Shown here: piece by piece, positions 1 to 11,850 of the stretch
How the letters are laid out: each line of letters begins with the position of its first letter
Numbering within the stretch: position 1 is the stretch's first letter
Assembly: GCA_022605955.1 (NCBI GenBank)
Contig: JAKCOZ010000015.1
Coordinates: 10,793,287 to 10,857,286, forward strand
Length of the DNA: 64,000 bases
Direction: 5' to 3'
Origin: Rallus limicola
Lineage: Eukaryota > Chordata > Aves > Gruiformes > Rallidae
Translations under genes and position numbers: made by a program
Notes under the pieces: generated by a model
Database searches by the model: none
Told to the model about the DNA's origin: nothing
Seen by the model: the letters and a program-made list of their open reading frames with translations, nothing else

Positions 1-2554
1 AAGCCATTTGCTTATCCTGAGCCAATGTCACCATAATTTATACAGCATGGAGCTAGCCTCCAAGATCTCCTACAGTTTGTTTTGGTCATATGCAAAGAAT
101 TATTCCCTAGTAACAACAGTGAGTGTCGGTATGGTGTATTCCAGCCAACAGCCACAAGGTTTATTACAGCCACGAATCCTCACACACCCGTCTGAGACAA
201 GTGTTATAATCCTTTTTTTATAGATGGAGAGAGTGAGCAATAGAGATATTCAGCCACTTGGGAGGAGCTGGCTGATGTTCTGACCACCAGATCTGTGCCA
301 TGGCCTCCAACTTGGTTCCTCCATGGGGTGCATGAAACACACCCAAGCCCCAGAGTCCAAAATTTTAGATAAAACAGGTTGCCTTAATTTGATTTCTCAA
401 CTAGCAGTTTAAACTTAATGTCACCACTGGCAGCCCCCTTAGCCTGTCCGGGGCTGCCTGTGGGCACTGTAATCATCTTGACCCAGAGAAACTTTAATCC
501 TTCCATGAAAAATAACTGCAGGTCTTTGCTTTTATGTGGTCTGCTGGTCTAAGGGAAAAGCCTCATTCCCTTCACGGCCATTGAAGATAGGTCAAGGACA
601 AGATGCTTCACTACATTTGGGTTAAAAAGAGCTCTGTGTCGCACAAGCAAGGCCCTTGGGGTGCTGGGCTGTGCCACGTGGCCAGGTAGTCATAGGTCAG
701 GCTCAAAACACCCACCATGGTGGGAATCTACATCAGAACTGGATAGAGATGGGATCTTCTTCCATCATCCATGAGCTGATTTCCTAGTCCCAGCCCAAAA
801 ATGTCTTTTCAATCCTTCCTCAGAAAAAAAATTCCTCAAGCTGTCGTCTTTAGTGGTGCCATGAGAACTGATCTAATTGCAGAGGAACATGGGGTTTTAT
901 GGAGCATTTCAGTACACACTGTCTTTCACAGTGGGACAAAGACTGCCAAGCACATGGAAAGTGTTTAAGAAATAGCCACATATGATAATTAGTATAAACA
1001 ATATGGAAGAAAAAAACATACTCTAGGAGCTTTGAAAAGCAACCAGTAATTTTGGGCACAGCATCACAGAGACATAATACCCTATACTCCTGAGAAGCCT
1101 CTCTAGAAACACAATGGGCTAATACAGCAGAAAACTTTCCTTGAAGTTCAATTTCTGTTTCTCTTTGCTTATTTCTAGCTTCCTCAGTCTAGCACCACGT
1201 CCCACAGACTCACCAAACAGTGGTCAGCAGGATTGCACTTCCCCACAATATTTTTTTTTTGTGGATCTACTGTCTTATACCATGACCTATGGAGCCTGGC
1301 AGGTCTCTGCAGACAATATAGGGATGATTGCTATCAGGCATGCAGAGGGTTAATTTCTCCATTGCCACATGTCTGAGTGGGAACAGACATTGATAATCAA
1401 TGTCCTCAAGTTCCTCTGACCTTCTTCTCCAGAAAAGACATAGCTGCCTGATCAGCTTTTGGGTAGAGAGAAGCAGGGAGGGAGGACAAAACCCAAACAA
1501 ACCAGGAAAATGTTACATTTCAAAAATGAGTCCCCATTTCCCTCCCCAACACCAAGGAGAAAATGTCTTCAGTATAGCCCATGTGCTTATCATTTTACAG
1601 CCACAACATACTTTGCTTTGTTGGTTTTGCCAAGCAACATGGCTGAGATGTAAATTGTTAGGAAGAAAGGAACAGCAGAAGGACTTTTTTCCCCTTCTCC
1701 CTTCATTCAAACCTTTTTTGCTATATCATCAACTTTAGGCATCCGGCAAAAATAGCCGTGAAATATGGAAATGCCTCGTTCATAGCACAGTGATTTTTAA
1801 AGGCTTCTGCTGTGCAAATGCAGCTGAGATAGGCTTCTATAGTCTCTTGTCATCTTCCACTGTAACAGCGCTTCCTTGCTATTTCACTGAATAAGCAGAT
1901 ACAACGGGAAACTATTCACCAAACTAAAACAACATCAAAAGCCCATTAAAGTTCTGATTTAAACTCTCCAAAAAGCATGGAAATTCACAGTAAAATAACA
2001 GGCACCCAAGATCTGTTCGCAGCTAGCCATCACCCTTAACACTGTCCAACTGTGCCTGCATATTGGATGGCTGGCACTTCGCTGTGAGTTTCTAGATGCT
2101 AGTGGGTTTAAACTGAACTCTTAAAGGCCTTTTCAGTGCTGCTCTTAAACTGTCTTAAACGACCCAAAGCTTCCCCCTTTCTCCTCTTTCTTTTCATATC
2201 TGTTTACCAGTGCACAGAGCAAGCAGGAAGCTAAGACCATCCCCTTGCAAGAGCAAAAATACCTTCAGTCCACAGTGCCCAAAGGAGCTCAGTGCAGGCA
2301 GCATCAGTTATGCCCTCTGTCTTGCTCTGTCCTGGCCAGTGACAAGGCCTTTCTCTGCAACCTGCTCACTATGCCAAGTTAGTACTAGTTCTAGGGGATG
2401 CTGGGGCTAAGCACTTATTACATAATCTCACACCCTTACCTTGCTTTGCTGAGACACAACTGTTAATTCAACACACTTTTAGCCCTGTCAAGCTGAATGA
2501 GAGACTAAGGGCAGTGCAGGCATCTGCAGCAAAATTAATACTGGGGAAGTAAGG
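1..2554. other. Non-coding stretch, nothing recognised
   Basis: Only frames shorter than about 115 codons, many not ATG-initiated, none protein-like. Includes a T10 run near 1251-1260 and ordinary mixed sequence. No transposon, RNA gene or promoter that I can support. Confidence 0.7.
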
Positions 2555-2750
2555 TGTGGCTATAAATTAATTAAACCTCATTAAGACCCAAGTAGATATG
2601 GCCATTCACAATTCAAGTGGCAGTGTCATGTGATGGTAAACCAGCTGAAGACCCTTTTAATGTTTAATGAGAAAATCCAAATAAATGGTTAGTGTAGTTT
2701 CATTAAACCACTTTGCATTTGCATTGTAATTATCCTGGACGTCCTTTCCC
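2555..2750. promoter_or_regulatory. Candidate conserved non-coding block
   Basis: AT-rich, non-repetitive and dense in homeodomain-type cores: CTATAAATTAATTAAACCTC, CATTAAGACC, TTTTAATGTTTAATGAG, CATTAAACC and GTAATTATCC, with an exact octamer ATTTGCAT at 2717-2724. No open frame of note. The enhancer reading is inference from motif density only. Confidence 0.25.
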
Positions 2751-5700
2751 TCCTGGTACATTTATGTGGCTGTTTCTCTAAATCTGCTCAGCTTTGCTGC
2801 TACTCTGCCCCTGGAACCAGCATATGTGTTGCTCTGAGCCAGTTTGGTGAGCTGGAGAGGCACAAAAGCATTTATTTATTTCTTTTATTTTCTGGTGACT
2901 TGTTTCCCTTAATAAGTTCACTGAGTGTCTGCAGGATGGTAAAAGGAACATACTCATGAGTGTGGAATGGGCAGGACTATGGCAGGGTCTGCTGCCACAA
3001 AGCAGCACCCTGTTTTCCCCTGGTGCTCAGTTAGGCAGGGAACAGGGCAGAGTTTGAAGTCAGCTTCTCCTTGAAGAGCTATTCCCAGGATCCTGACTGA
3101 GCCTAATGGCCCTCTGGATGCTTTACAGATTCTATCAGTGCACTTAACCAACTCAAACTAAAAATCAAGAAACTGTATTACCAAAGCTAACCTGTTATTG
3201 ATCACTGTAGACTACCAAATGCAACTGTCAAATCAAAGTCAAATCAGCAAGCAAATCTCAGTATGAGACTGGAGCTATATTAGGCAAATCATCAACTATG
3301 CAGCAGAAATAAGCTCTCCTTATAAACCCCACAAAGAATCTGAGAAACTGGTTCTATGTGTAGTTTGGAAATGGGAAATCTGACTTTATACCTGGCTGTG
3401 CCCACTACTATTCTCCTGCCCTTTTCTAGAACTGAAAATATGCAGACCTTTAATCTAAGCACCTCTGAATCTGAAATGAGGGCAGATAATGAAATCCAAA
3501 CAAGCTTTATTTCCATCTGCTGTCCCAAAACAGAAAGAATATATGTTTTCAATTCCAGCAGGCACACAAGAAAAACTTGCATGATTTCAGGATCTCCCGC
3601 TTGGAACAAGAAATCAAAAGTCTGGGAGGTAGTTAGCTGTGTCTCCATTCCTCTTGTGCATCCTCTGTGCTACAGTTTGACGTCTCCAAATATCCTTGCT
3701 GTCTGCAGAGACAGCAGGCTATTTTGTGCTTCATTCACTGTAGGCTGTCAAAAAGGAGAAATCCCTGCCCTGTGGGCTCTGTCCTGGAGGATTTTATTTT
3801 GCAACTCTCAGTCTAAAGCAAAGCCAGTATCTGTCTCCTCTACAGATCTCCTGCAGGGTTCAGTGCCTTTCTCCTCTTTCTCTGCTCACCTTACTGATAG
3901 GAGCTTTCTTGCTGCCTGAAACCCATCCCTCTGAGTATAACCACAAGGAGAGAAGAGCCTCACATACTTGGGTCTTTTAATGAGCCTGCATCAATCATCA
4001 CCCATCCCAGCAGAAAATGCTTGGAAGGGGCATTAGTGTTATCACAGGCTTTGACGTACTGACCTGCCTCTGTAAAGCATAGGGTAGGAGGGACTGGAAG
4101 GAGAAGAGAAAACTGCTCTGAGGATGGCTTGTCTCTTTGCCAGCACTTTTTCTGTGTGAAATCCAGTACTGCATGCGGAGTGCATTAGTATTTTAAATCC
4201 TTATAAATGTCTGATAAAAGAATCAACCTGTCAAATAAATGAAAGTCTCCATATGCTAGGTACAGAAATGCAATCTGAAGTCCTTTTAAAGAGAAGCTGA
4301 TAAATAGTGGGAATTCAGGGTGTCAGCAGAGATAGAGTTCAGATCACCACGCTCCTTTTAATCTCATCTCCAGGAGAATCCTAGAAAGAAAGGTCACAGG
4401 GCTCATGGGCCACTGAGATGTCCTATCTCTCAGATGAGAGGGCAGTGGTGGCACAAGTATGCTGGCCGACCAACTACAGCACTGGGTCTACATTAGAAAA
4501 CTTCACTGTGCAATTTCAGGATAGATTTCAGCTAGCTAAAATCCCTTTGGAGGTGCTCAGTGACCTTTACACTGCAGGGACACCCTTGTCACATGTCTCT
4601 GGCCACAGCACTTGGGTGAAATGCTTGATATGACATTACTAAGGTGTTGGAACAAGCAGAGAGAGCACCTGAGACAGGGGGGATGGAGCTGCACTTATTT
4701 CACCTCACACCACATCTCTCTGGCAAATTTTTGCGTCCCCTGCAATAGGGGATAAAGTGGGCTGCTTGCTATTAAGACATTTGGCAGCTGGCATCACAAA
4801 AGATGAGGCATAATTCACATCTTGGTCCTTGTCCAACTCCACTGAACTCTGCTGGATTGGCCACTTGCTGCGATGAACGTCCCCGTGTTCTGCCTGGGAG
4901 AACTTTCATCTAAGGGACACAGTCACAGCCCTGATGTGATCCTGCCTGGTGAACAGTTGGGGCAGTTGTGCTGCTGGAACAGGAGAAAAAAACAAATGGA
5001 CATAGAAGGGGGGCCCAAGTTAAAATTATGCTTGGGATGTGAGTGAGGACTGGGATGTTGTAGCTTTGGTGGAAAGCAAAGCACATGAGAAGATGTTTTT
5101 ATCATAAGAAGCATACCTGATTGTAGTTGATTTCTTTTAAAAATCACCATTCATCCAAGTGCCTGAGGGTCATTACAGGCAAATGTTTCAGACAAGTTGT
5201 TTTACTTTTAGGATTTGCTGTGTTTGGAGCCCTCTGGAGTTATTTTCTGCTTCCTCCTTTGGCTGATGTGTCTTATGATCCCAGCCAGCTTTCCTTCTGC
5301 TTCTCTTCCATTCTCTCTTATTCATATGAGCCCATTTAAAGCTCAATTTTTCCCCCCTCTTTTCCTACCCTTCTCCTTGCTGTAGTCCCTCTGCCTTCCC
5401 AGAAGAGCTTCTGGTATCAGCACCACATGGCCCAAGAAAATGCTGCTGTCAACCTGCAGGGCTAAAGAAGACCTGAGGCATTCATCTATCCCTCAACATG
5501 CTCGATGCAGGGTCAGCTTTTGCCTCTGCTGCAAATGGCTTATGGAATGTCAACATTTCCATGACAGAGACTCTGCAGCCATTGAAGGCAGCCTGATCCA
5601 ATGCCTAAATACCCCCAGGTTTATCTAAATCAGTGTCCAGAAGGCACAACTACATAGAACTGGTCATTTTCAGATCACACCTTTCATCTCTTTTCCAAGG

Positions 5701-6304
5701 CCTTGCATCTCTCTGATACGATATTTTCATGTCAGCAAAACAGTTCCTCAACAGAGCAGTCCCATGTGATGTTTGGGTCAGTGTTGCAGAGCATTCATGC
5801 CCTCACAGGTTCTGAGGAAGACAAAAATCCCATTTCCTGGTGGATTTTTGAAATTGGGCCATATGCTCAGTCAGAGCAAATCCAGGAGATGACAGAGCTC
5901 TCTGCAGAGGAAATTAAGAAAAAAAAAAAAAAAGAAAAAAGAAGTAATGTCCTTTCAGGTAATTTAAAACTGTTCTTTTTTAACAGAGGTGTCATGCCTC
6001 AATTTGCCTTGATTTTGTGTCATATTTATAGCACATAATGTAATGAAAAAAATAAATGGAAAGCAATTTCAAAATGAAAACCAAAAATGTTGCACTTCCA
6101 AAATGTTGAAATAGGGCATTTCAACCATCTCCAAATGATGCTTTAAATCTCTTTTTTTTTCCAAGCCAAGAAATGTACTGAAATGCATCCTCATCTGCAG
6201 AACTTTTCAGTTTCAACAAATTGACATTTTTCACTGAAATTCACATATCTGTAAAGCTGGTTAAAAAAAAAAAAAGAAATCTGAGGATCTTAAACATTAA
6301 TTTG
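2751..6304. other. Non-coding stretch with longest chance ORF
   Basis: Holds the longest open frame of the window: ATG at 3356, 187 codons, stop after 3916. The translation has no signal peptide, domain or family resemblance, and one frame of that length is about what chance gives here. The rest is unremarkable, ending with the A-rich tract at 5917 and AT-rich sequence to the SINE. Confidence 0.6.
5917..5944. repeat. A-rich simple repeat
   Basis: A run of 15 A (5919-5933), then G, six A and GAAG, all purine. It is probably a simple sequence tract. There is no convincing retroposon upstream. Confidence 0.85.
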
Positions 6305-6535
6305 TTGTTAGGCCTCAGAGCACTTCTGAGAGGTAGTTAAGTGTTATGATCCTCATTTTGCAGAAAGGGAATCTGACTCATAAAGAAACATAAAATGCAA
6401 TTGAGTTCCCACTTACTTCAGTGGAAGAATTGATGTGCCCAAGGTCAGAGAGAAAGTCAATAGCAGAGCTAGGGGGAAAAAAACAGGAGTTCTGAAACCA
6501 GTGCCTTTCCTGCAACCACTCCCTTGCAGAGCAAT
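6305..6535 (-). mobile_element. MIR-type (CORE) SINE relic
   Basis: Read on the plus strand, this matches the reverse complement of the ancient tRNA-derived MIR SINE. GAGAGGTAGTTAAGTGTTAT and GATCCTCATTTTGCAGAAAG correspond to the 'gaggtaggtactattatcctcattttacagatgagg' core. TGTGCCCAAGGTCAGAGAGA and AGTCAATAGCAGAGCTAGG correspond to 'tgcccaaggtcacacag...agtggcagagc'. CAGTGCCTTTCCTGCAACCA recalls the tRNA-related head read backwards. About 50 bp between the two core blocks (near 6385-6430) do not fit the consensus as I remember it and may be divergence or a small insertion. Strongly diverged, as expected of an element that predates birds. Confidence 0.62.
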
Positions 6536-6539
6536 CAAA

Positions 6540-9500
6540 GCCCAAAGTCAGTAATGACCACTGCACTCAACCCTACCCTCAGGCTGGAAGACAAAATGGA
6601 AACCACCCAAAACTTGGAAAGAGTCTGAGACCTTCCTCCTCAAAGACATCTGGAGGCATGATTCAGGTGCCTTCAGGCTCCTCAGTCCCTCACAGCCATC
6701 CAGCTGCTGTGGGTTGGATCCCGTTTGATTTTGGAGTAGATGAAAACTCCTGTCAGCTTCCACAAGAGGTGGACCAAGCCCTCTGAACTCACGGGGTTTG
6801 ACTTGTGGTTAATACTTTCTGCAGCAGATCTGCCTCTCTGCTCGTGCCTCAGGAAGAAAGAAAAGAACGAAGCTGACAGAAGGTAGTCACATTTTATTGC
6901 AATGCTGAATAACTCGTTTCTGGATTAACTTTGAAATTTATAGAGCTAAAATATAGAATGTACCTGGCATTGGAAAACAATATATTAGTGTGTGCAGCTG
7001 CTGCACAAGGTTTTAAGATATTGTCTTAGTCCCTACATGCTACTGTGCCTGGCAGGCATGGCTATCAATTCTCTTCCAACCCTGAATCGATGCACCTTAT
7101 ATGTAGTGACACAAATCCACCCAACCTCCCTGTACCCCCATCTCTTCCTCCATGCTGGCACCCATCCCACAAACCACCAAATGCTCATTTCTCTGCCAGC
7201 TGGTGACTGTGCTAACTGCTTTTGCCATCCAGAGAACAGAGATGGGCTTGCAGGCATGAATGCTGTGTCCTGCAGAGGTAGTGCAGGGAGGTGAGCTTCA
7301 GTAGAGACAGAGAGAGGAAGAGATTTCTTTTTTCCCCTGCCTCTATGTGACCATGTGCATTTCCCCAGCCTTTACAGTCCTGCCCCATCTCCTCTCCACC
7401 CAGTGCTGCGCAGACAGCATTCAAGTGGCAGCTCAACCCTTCTGCATTTACCTTTGCTCCAGCTCTTAAATTGGTCACGGGTTACTGCAGCAAAGACACG
7501 TTTTATGCTCTCCCTCCCCCATCCCCATCATTTGGATTCACATAATCAAGCGTCTTGCAGCTGAAATTGCTCATAGAAAAATAATTTAAAATTGGTTCAT
7601 TAATGCTCATTTACGCAGAATTCTTAAATATGATAAGAACATGAGAGCAAAAGAGAATGGATCTGAATGAGAGTAGGAGGATGTTGAAAGCAACTTTCCT
7701 GTAATTGTGAAATCTTGTGTCTAAATATGTTTAGACAATGTGAAAAGTCAATTGAAGAAGCCAGGATACATACAGCCACAGCAAGGGAGGAGATACCTTA
7801 GAGAATGCAGACATGCTGTAGCTTCAGCTTTTTTGTTTCCATTGTGGCACAGGATTCTGACTTGGTGCAAAACCACCACGATAATCAATAGCTGCAGTCT
7901 GCATTTGGAGGAATGGGAGGAAAACAGTGCCTTTCGTAAATAACCTCATCATGCACACTCCCATCTCTATTTGGCAACAGGAGAGGGCAGAGTAACAGGA
8001 GGTCCCTGCTCAGACTGGTGGAGCTGTGCTGAATTACACCGGCTGAGGGTCTTTGTGTCACATCAAGTCAATGGATCTGGTCTGATGTATTGCACTGAAG
8101 GATCTGGCCCTGGAAGTGCATCAGCAATGAGGTGTTAGTCACTGTGGCAGCTAAGAGATGAGCTGCCATAGCCAGAGTCCACCCAGTTCAGTTGCTTTCT
8201 TCTTCTACATCAAAATTAACCGCTGACCCAGTAAATGCAGAATACTGTCCCTGATGGTGGCCATATACTCCTCAGAAGGAATTAAACTGCTGAAACACAT
8301 CTAATTGTACAGGATCTTAACAAAGAGGTCCTCTGGCAATTACTTCCTGAGTTAGCCACTGATCAACTTACACTGTGAAGCATGAGGATTGATAGCTCTT
8401 GTAATTTTATTTAATAAAGATCAATTTAAATAGTCTGCCTTAAAAACAAAAGGAAGGTTAATGAAGGTAGAGTTTTAAATTATATAGATCACAGCTCTGA
8501 TTTTCATGCTAACACAAAACAGATCAATGGCAACTGTGCAGTATAATTGGAAATGTAAGAAAACTGAAAACAGCCATACTGTGGAAAAGGTAATAAATAC
8601 TGCTGGCAGACTGGAACGGGGGCTATCAGAGGAGGATCATACTGAACAGAAAAAGATGAACAAAAGTCTTGCCAGGGAAGAGGCAGGAGAGGTCAGACTG
8701 CAATTCAATCAATGGGAGGCATGGGTTCTGTATTACTTTGCCAAGTCATATCAGGAGTTGCAGTGTACCAGAGTCCACATGAGACCTGATTCACCATTAC
8801 AGTAGCGAACCTCTGAAAATAAGCACACATATATCTTCTTTGAGCATCAGAGTTAGGCTGGGTGAACTCTCTCACTCCTGGCATAATTGTGTTTTCAGGA
8901 CCAAAAGCCACAGAGCTGCAACAAGGACTTGGGAGGAGAGACAGAGCAGCACATGCAGGCACGAAGAGCTGCAAAGAGCTGTGTTTTCACAGCTGCAAGG
9001 TGCCTGAGGTCGCTTTTGGAGGAGGAAATGATGCAGGTTAATACCACACCATGATGGCGTGCTGCTGTGTTAACGCAACAGCATTAAGGGGGCAAGTTTA
9101 CAACTGGTAGATGTCAGGATGGTTCAGAGCTCACCAACCTGCTGCTGTGCTTCGGCATGTGGTTGCCACAACGGCGCCTGACTTGCAGGTAAATATTCCT
9201 GCATGCAGCTAATGAGGTGGCTCATTAGCAGTCTACACAGCTATTGATCAGACTTGCACACTTAGGCACAGGAACCACGTGTATGTTTGGTCCCGTGCTA
9301 GGTTTCGCCCTCTTGAAGGATGTGCCCATAATGGTTTAAGACATCCTGCTCTGAAAAATAGGGGATTGGTGCTGGCTAATTACTAACAAAAGAAGCCACC
9401 TTTCTGTCTGATAAACCGGGCACTGCTTGTTTTTCTGGCTTGTGGGGAAATTTCACACTGAATTGGACTGTAATGTTCATTACAATTGGTCTTTGGAGAG

Positions 9501-11796
9501 CTTGGAGAAGTCTTTTAAAGTCTCATCAAAGCAATCTACGATATAGAGATGGATGTCCCATCTTTGTATTAGCAGACACCTAAGTAAATGCATCCATAAA
9601 ATGAGAAATTATTATCTCTATCAAGGAGATCACTGGAGTTCCAGGTACTGTGGTGTTGCTAGCTTTTTTGGGCCTGTGAGATAAATCAGCATGGGTAAAC
9701 TTCAAAAGGTTGTTGGCTTAGAAGAGCTTAGCATGTGGTATGGCTATCTCCCTGACCTCAAAGCAAGAACTAGCATGGGATCAAACCCTCTTATTAGTAT
9801 TTCGGCGTATACAGCCAAAACCTGACTGCATGAAAATAAAGCAGGCTCTAATGCTTAATCACATATTTTCTGATAAAACTAACAATTCTTAGTTTAAGTT
9901 TAGACACAATATTTGGATTTGTTCTTATTTTGTCTGGGGTAAATGCTCAAGAATTCCTCTCTTCCCCACATACAACAGCAGCAGCCTTGTTCTTTACCCT
10001 TTGCCAGTGAACACTAAGGTTAGGCTCCCACTGCAGATGCATACCTATGTGAGGGGCCGCCTTTTTCTCAGTCTCTACTGTTTCTGAACTTGCACGACAT
10101 GAAAAACTCCATTTTCATCAGTCCACAATCCCTGAGGATCTTTTGCATGTTAGCCATCAGTAACATCCCCAGTTGCCCTGCATAAGAGGTAGCCAAAACT
10201 TGAAATAAAATTAAATGTATTCTAGTTGCATCACTCTACAGCAGCTGCAGAAATACTGCTTCATCTTTTTACTGGGTATGGATGTTGATAAAGCATGCAG
10301 ATGTTCCCGAAGTACTGAGACAAGCTCAAAACGCAGCTGCCGTTGGATCTTGACTCTGCCATCACTTGCTGTTCAAGGACTGTCCAGACTTAAGCTTTGG
10401 GATGTAAACTTCCTCAGAACATCCTGTTCTTTTATTTCAAGGAAAAATAAATTCACATCTGAGGTGAGGGAGATTTTGGCTTACTCTTCCCTTCTTATTC
10501 TGATCAAATCTTATTAAGCGTGTTGCTTCCTCCTGTTTTAGCTTTTCAAATCGTGTGCAAGCAGCCTAGAAATGCCTCCCCAGCCTGGCTGCCTTTATAG
10601 TCAAGGGAAAGAAATGAGCACCTGGAGAGCATAGTCATCACCTAGAATTACAGAGACCTAGTGAAAACAACAGAAAACAGGGGAAATGCCTTCTGCTTGC
10701 CTCAGTCAATAACAAAGGGCTCTGCATTGTATCACCCTCACTTAGCAGAATACTCCTGCTATTGTCTGCTGGCTATTTTCACAACCGCTAGCCAGCTGGG
10801 TAAGGTCTTCAGGAAACAAAACCTAAAGTGTGTAACCACAGGAGGACTTTGCCTTGCTTTACTTGATTGATCTAAAAGTTAGTACTCTGTACCTAGTCTT
10901 GACACAGACACACTCTGTCAATAGAGAACACCCCAAAATGCTGTTCCTAAGAGGGTACCCAAGAAGCATGATACTTACGTCCTCAAAAGGCAAAATGAAA
11001 TACACATTGACAGGCACACATGCATATTCCTATAGATATGTGGGATTCTACCACTTTTCCTAGCAGAATGATATGGTCTAAAAGATCTCTCTGAGCTTTG
11101 TAGGCTAGAGTCCCTTCGTTCCCACATAAATCAATGGGAATAAGTGCCCTAAAGTGAAGGAGTTATTCCAGTGCTAAGCACTGCGAAAGCAGTACCAGCC
11201 AACTCTCTCTAATATGTCTCTGTCTGCTGTCCAAACATTATATATTCTTATATATATAATCCCCATGGCTTTAATCCTTTCTGACTTGCAGTGCTGCACA
11301 CTTCAGCAGTCCTGCCTGGGGGAGCGGTGACTGGGGAGCTTAGGATTTGGGTGGCTGGGCAAAAGCACTCCCCACTCTTCAGGCAACAGGCTCCTCTGTT
11401 TATTTCCACATACTGCTGCCAGTAGTGCCCTCTCACAGCATCAGCAGAAGTTCCTATTATTTCTCCTCGGTGTTTATTCTTTTCCAATATCAGCAGATGG
11501 TCATGTGCCACTCTCTTCCCCTCTGTTTTCTACTCCGACACGTCTCTGATTGTTGGCACAACTTCTCCAGCATTTCTTGGAAACTTTCAGCATTTAACTT
11601 TCTCAGTGTGTCACCTGGTTTTGTCCCTTCGGGGCCATAAAAGGAAATGATTGCTTGGGGGGCAGAGCTACATATATCATCCAGAGCGTATCATGGTTAG
11701 GTGAACGTAGTGGAAAAAAAATCTATCTGTGTGGAGGAGTGCTGTCTTTCAACACATCCATTTGCCAGGGAAAATGGATAAGGCAGTTGAACCTCT
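6540..11796. other. Non-coding stretch, little recognised
   Basis: Apart from the possible old repeat near 8020-8115, this is unique mixed sequence. CATAAAATGAGAAATTATTA near 9596-9615 faintly recalls the MIR core but is too short to call. 11243-11260 is a short TATATATA-type run. No gene, no CpG island. Confidence 0.65.
8020..8115. repeat. Possible old amniote interspersed repeat
   Basis: Contains GAATTACACCGGCTGAGGGT, a central AAGTCAATGG and, further on, GAAGGATCTGGCCCTGG. The combination 'ttacaccagctgaggatctggccc' with 'aagtcaatgg' recurs in reptile and bird genomes as a worn interspersed repeat. I recognise the wording but cannot name the family with confidence. Similar wording occurs near 55137-55172. 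Ends are approximate. Confidence 0.3.
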
Positions 11797-11850
11797 GAGA
11801 AAAAAAAAAAGAAAAAAAAGAAAAAAAAGAAAAAAGAGGAGGAGGAAAAG
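11797..11850. repeat. 54-nt pure purine tract with (A8G) units
   Basis: An unbroken purine stretch made of a 10-A run, units of eight A plus G, and then a GGAGGAGGAAAAG end. No retroelement body was recognised on either side. Long homopurine tracts can form triplex (H-DNA) and are replication-slippage prone. Confidence 0.85.

Noticed and set aside
3356..3919. Longest open frame in the window (187 codons, plus strand, ATG start)
   Set aside because: With about 6000 stop-to-stop intervals over six frames at this composition, one frame of this length is expected by chance. The translation shows no domain, signal peptide or known family.
10400..10420. TGTAAACTTCCTCAG, similar to the start of miR-30
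   Set aside because: It differs from the mature sequence inside the seed-proximal part, and I saw no complementary arm forming a precursor hairpin.
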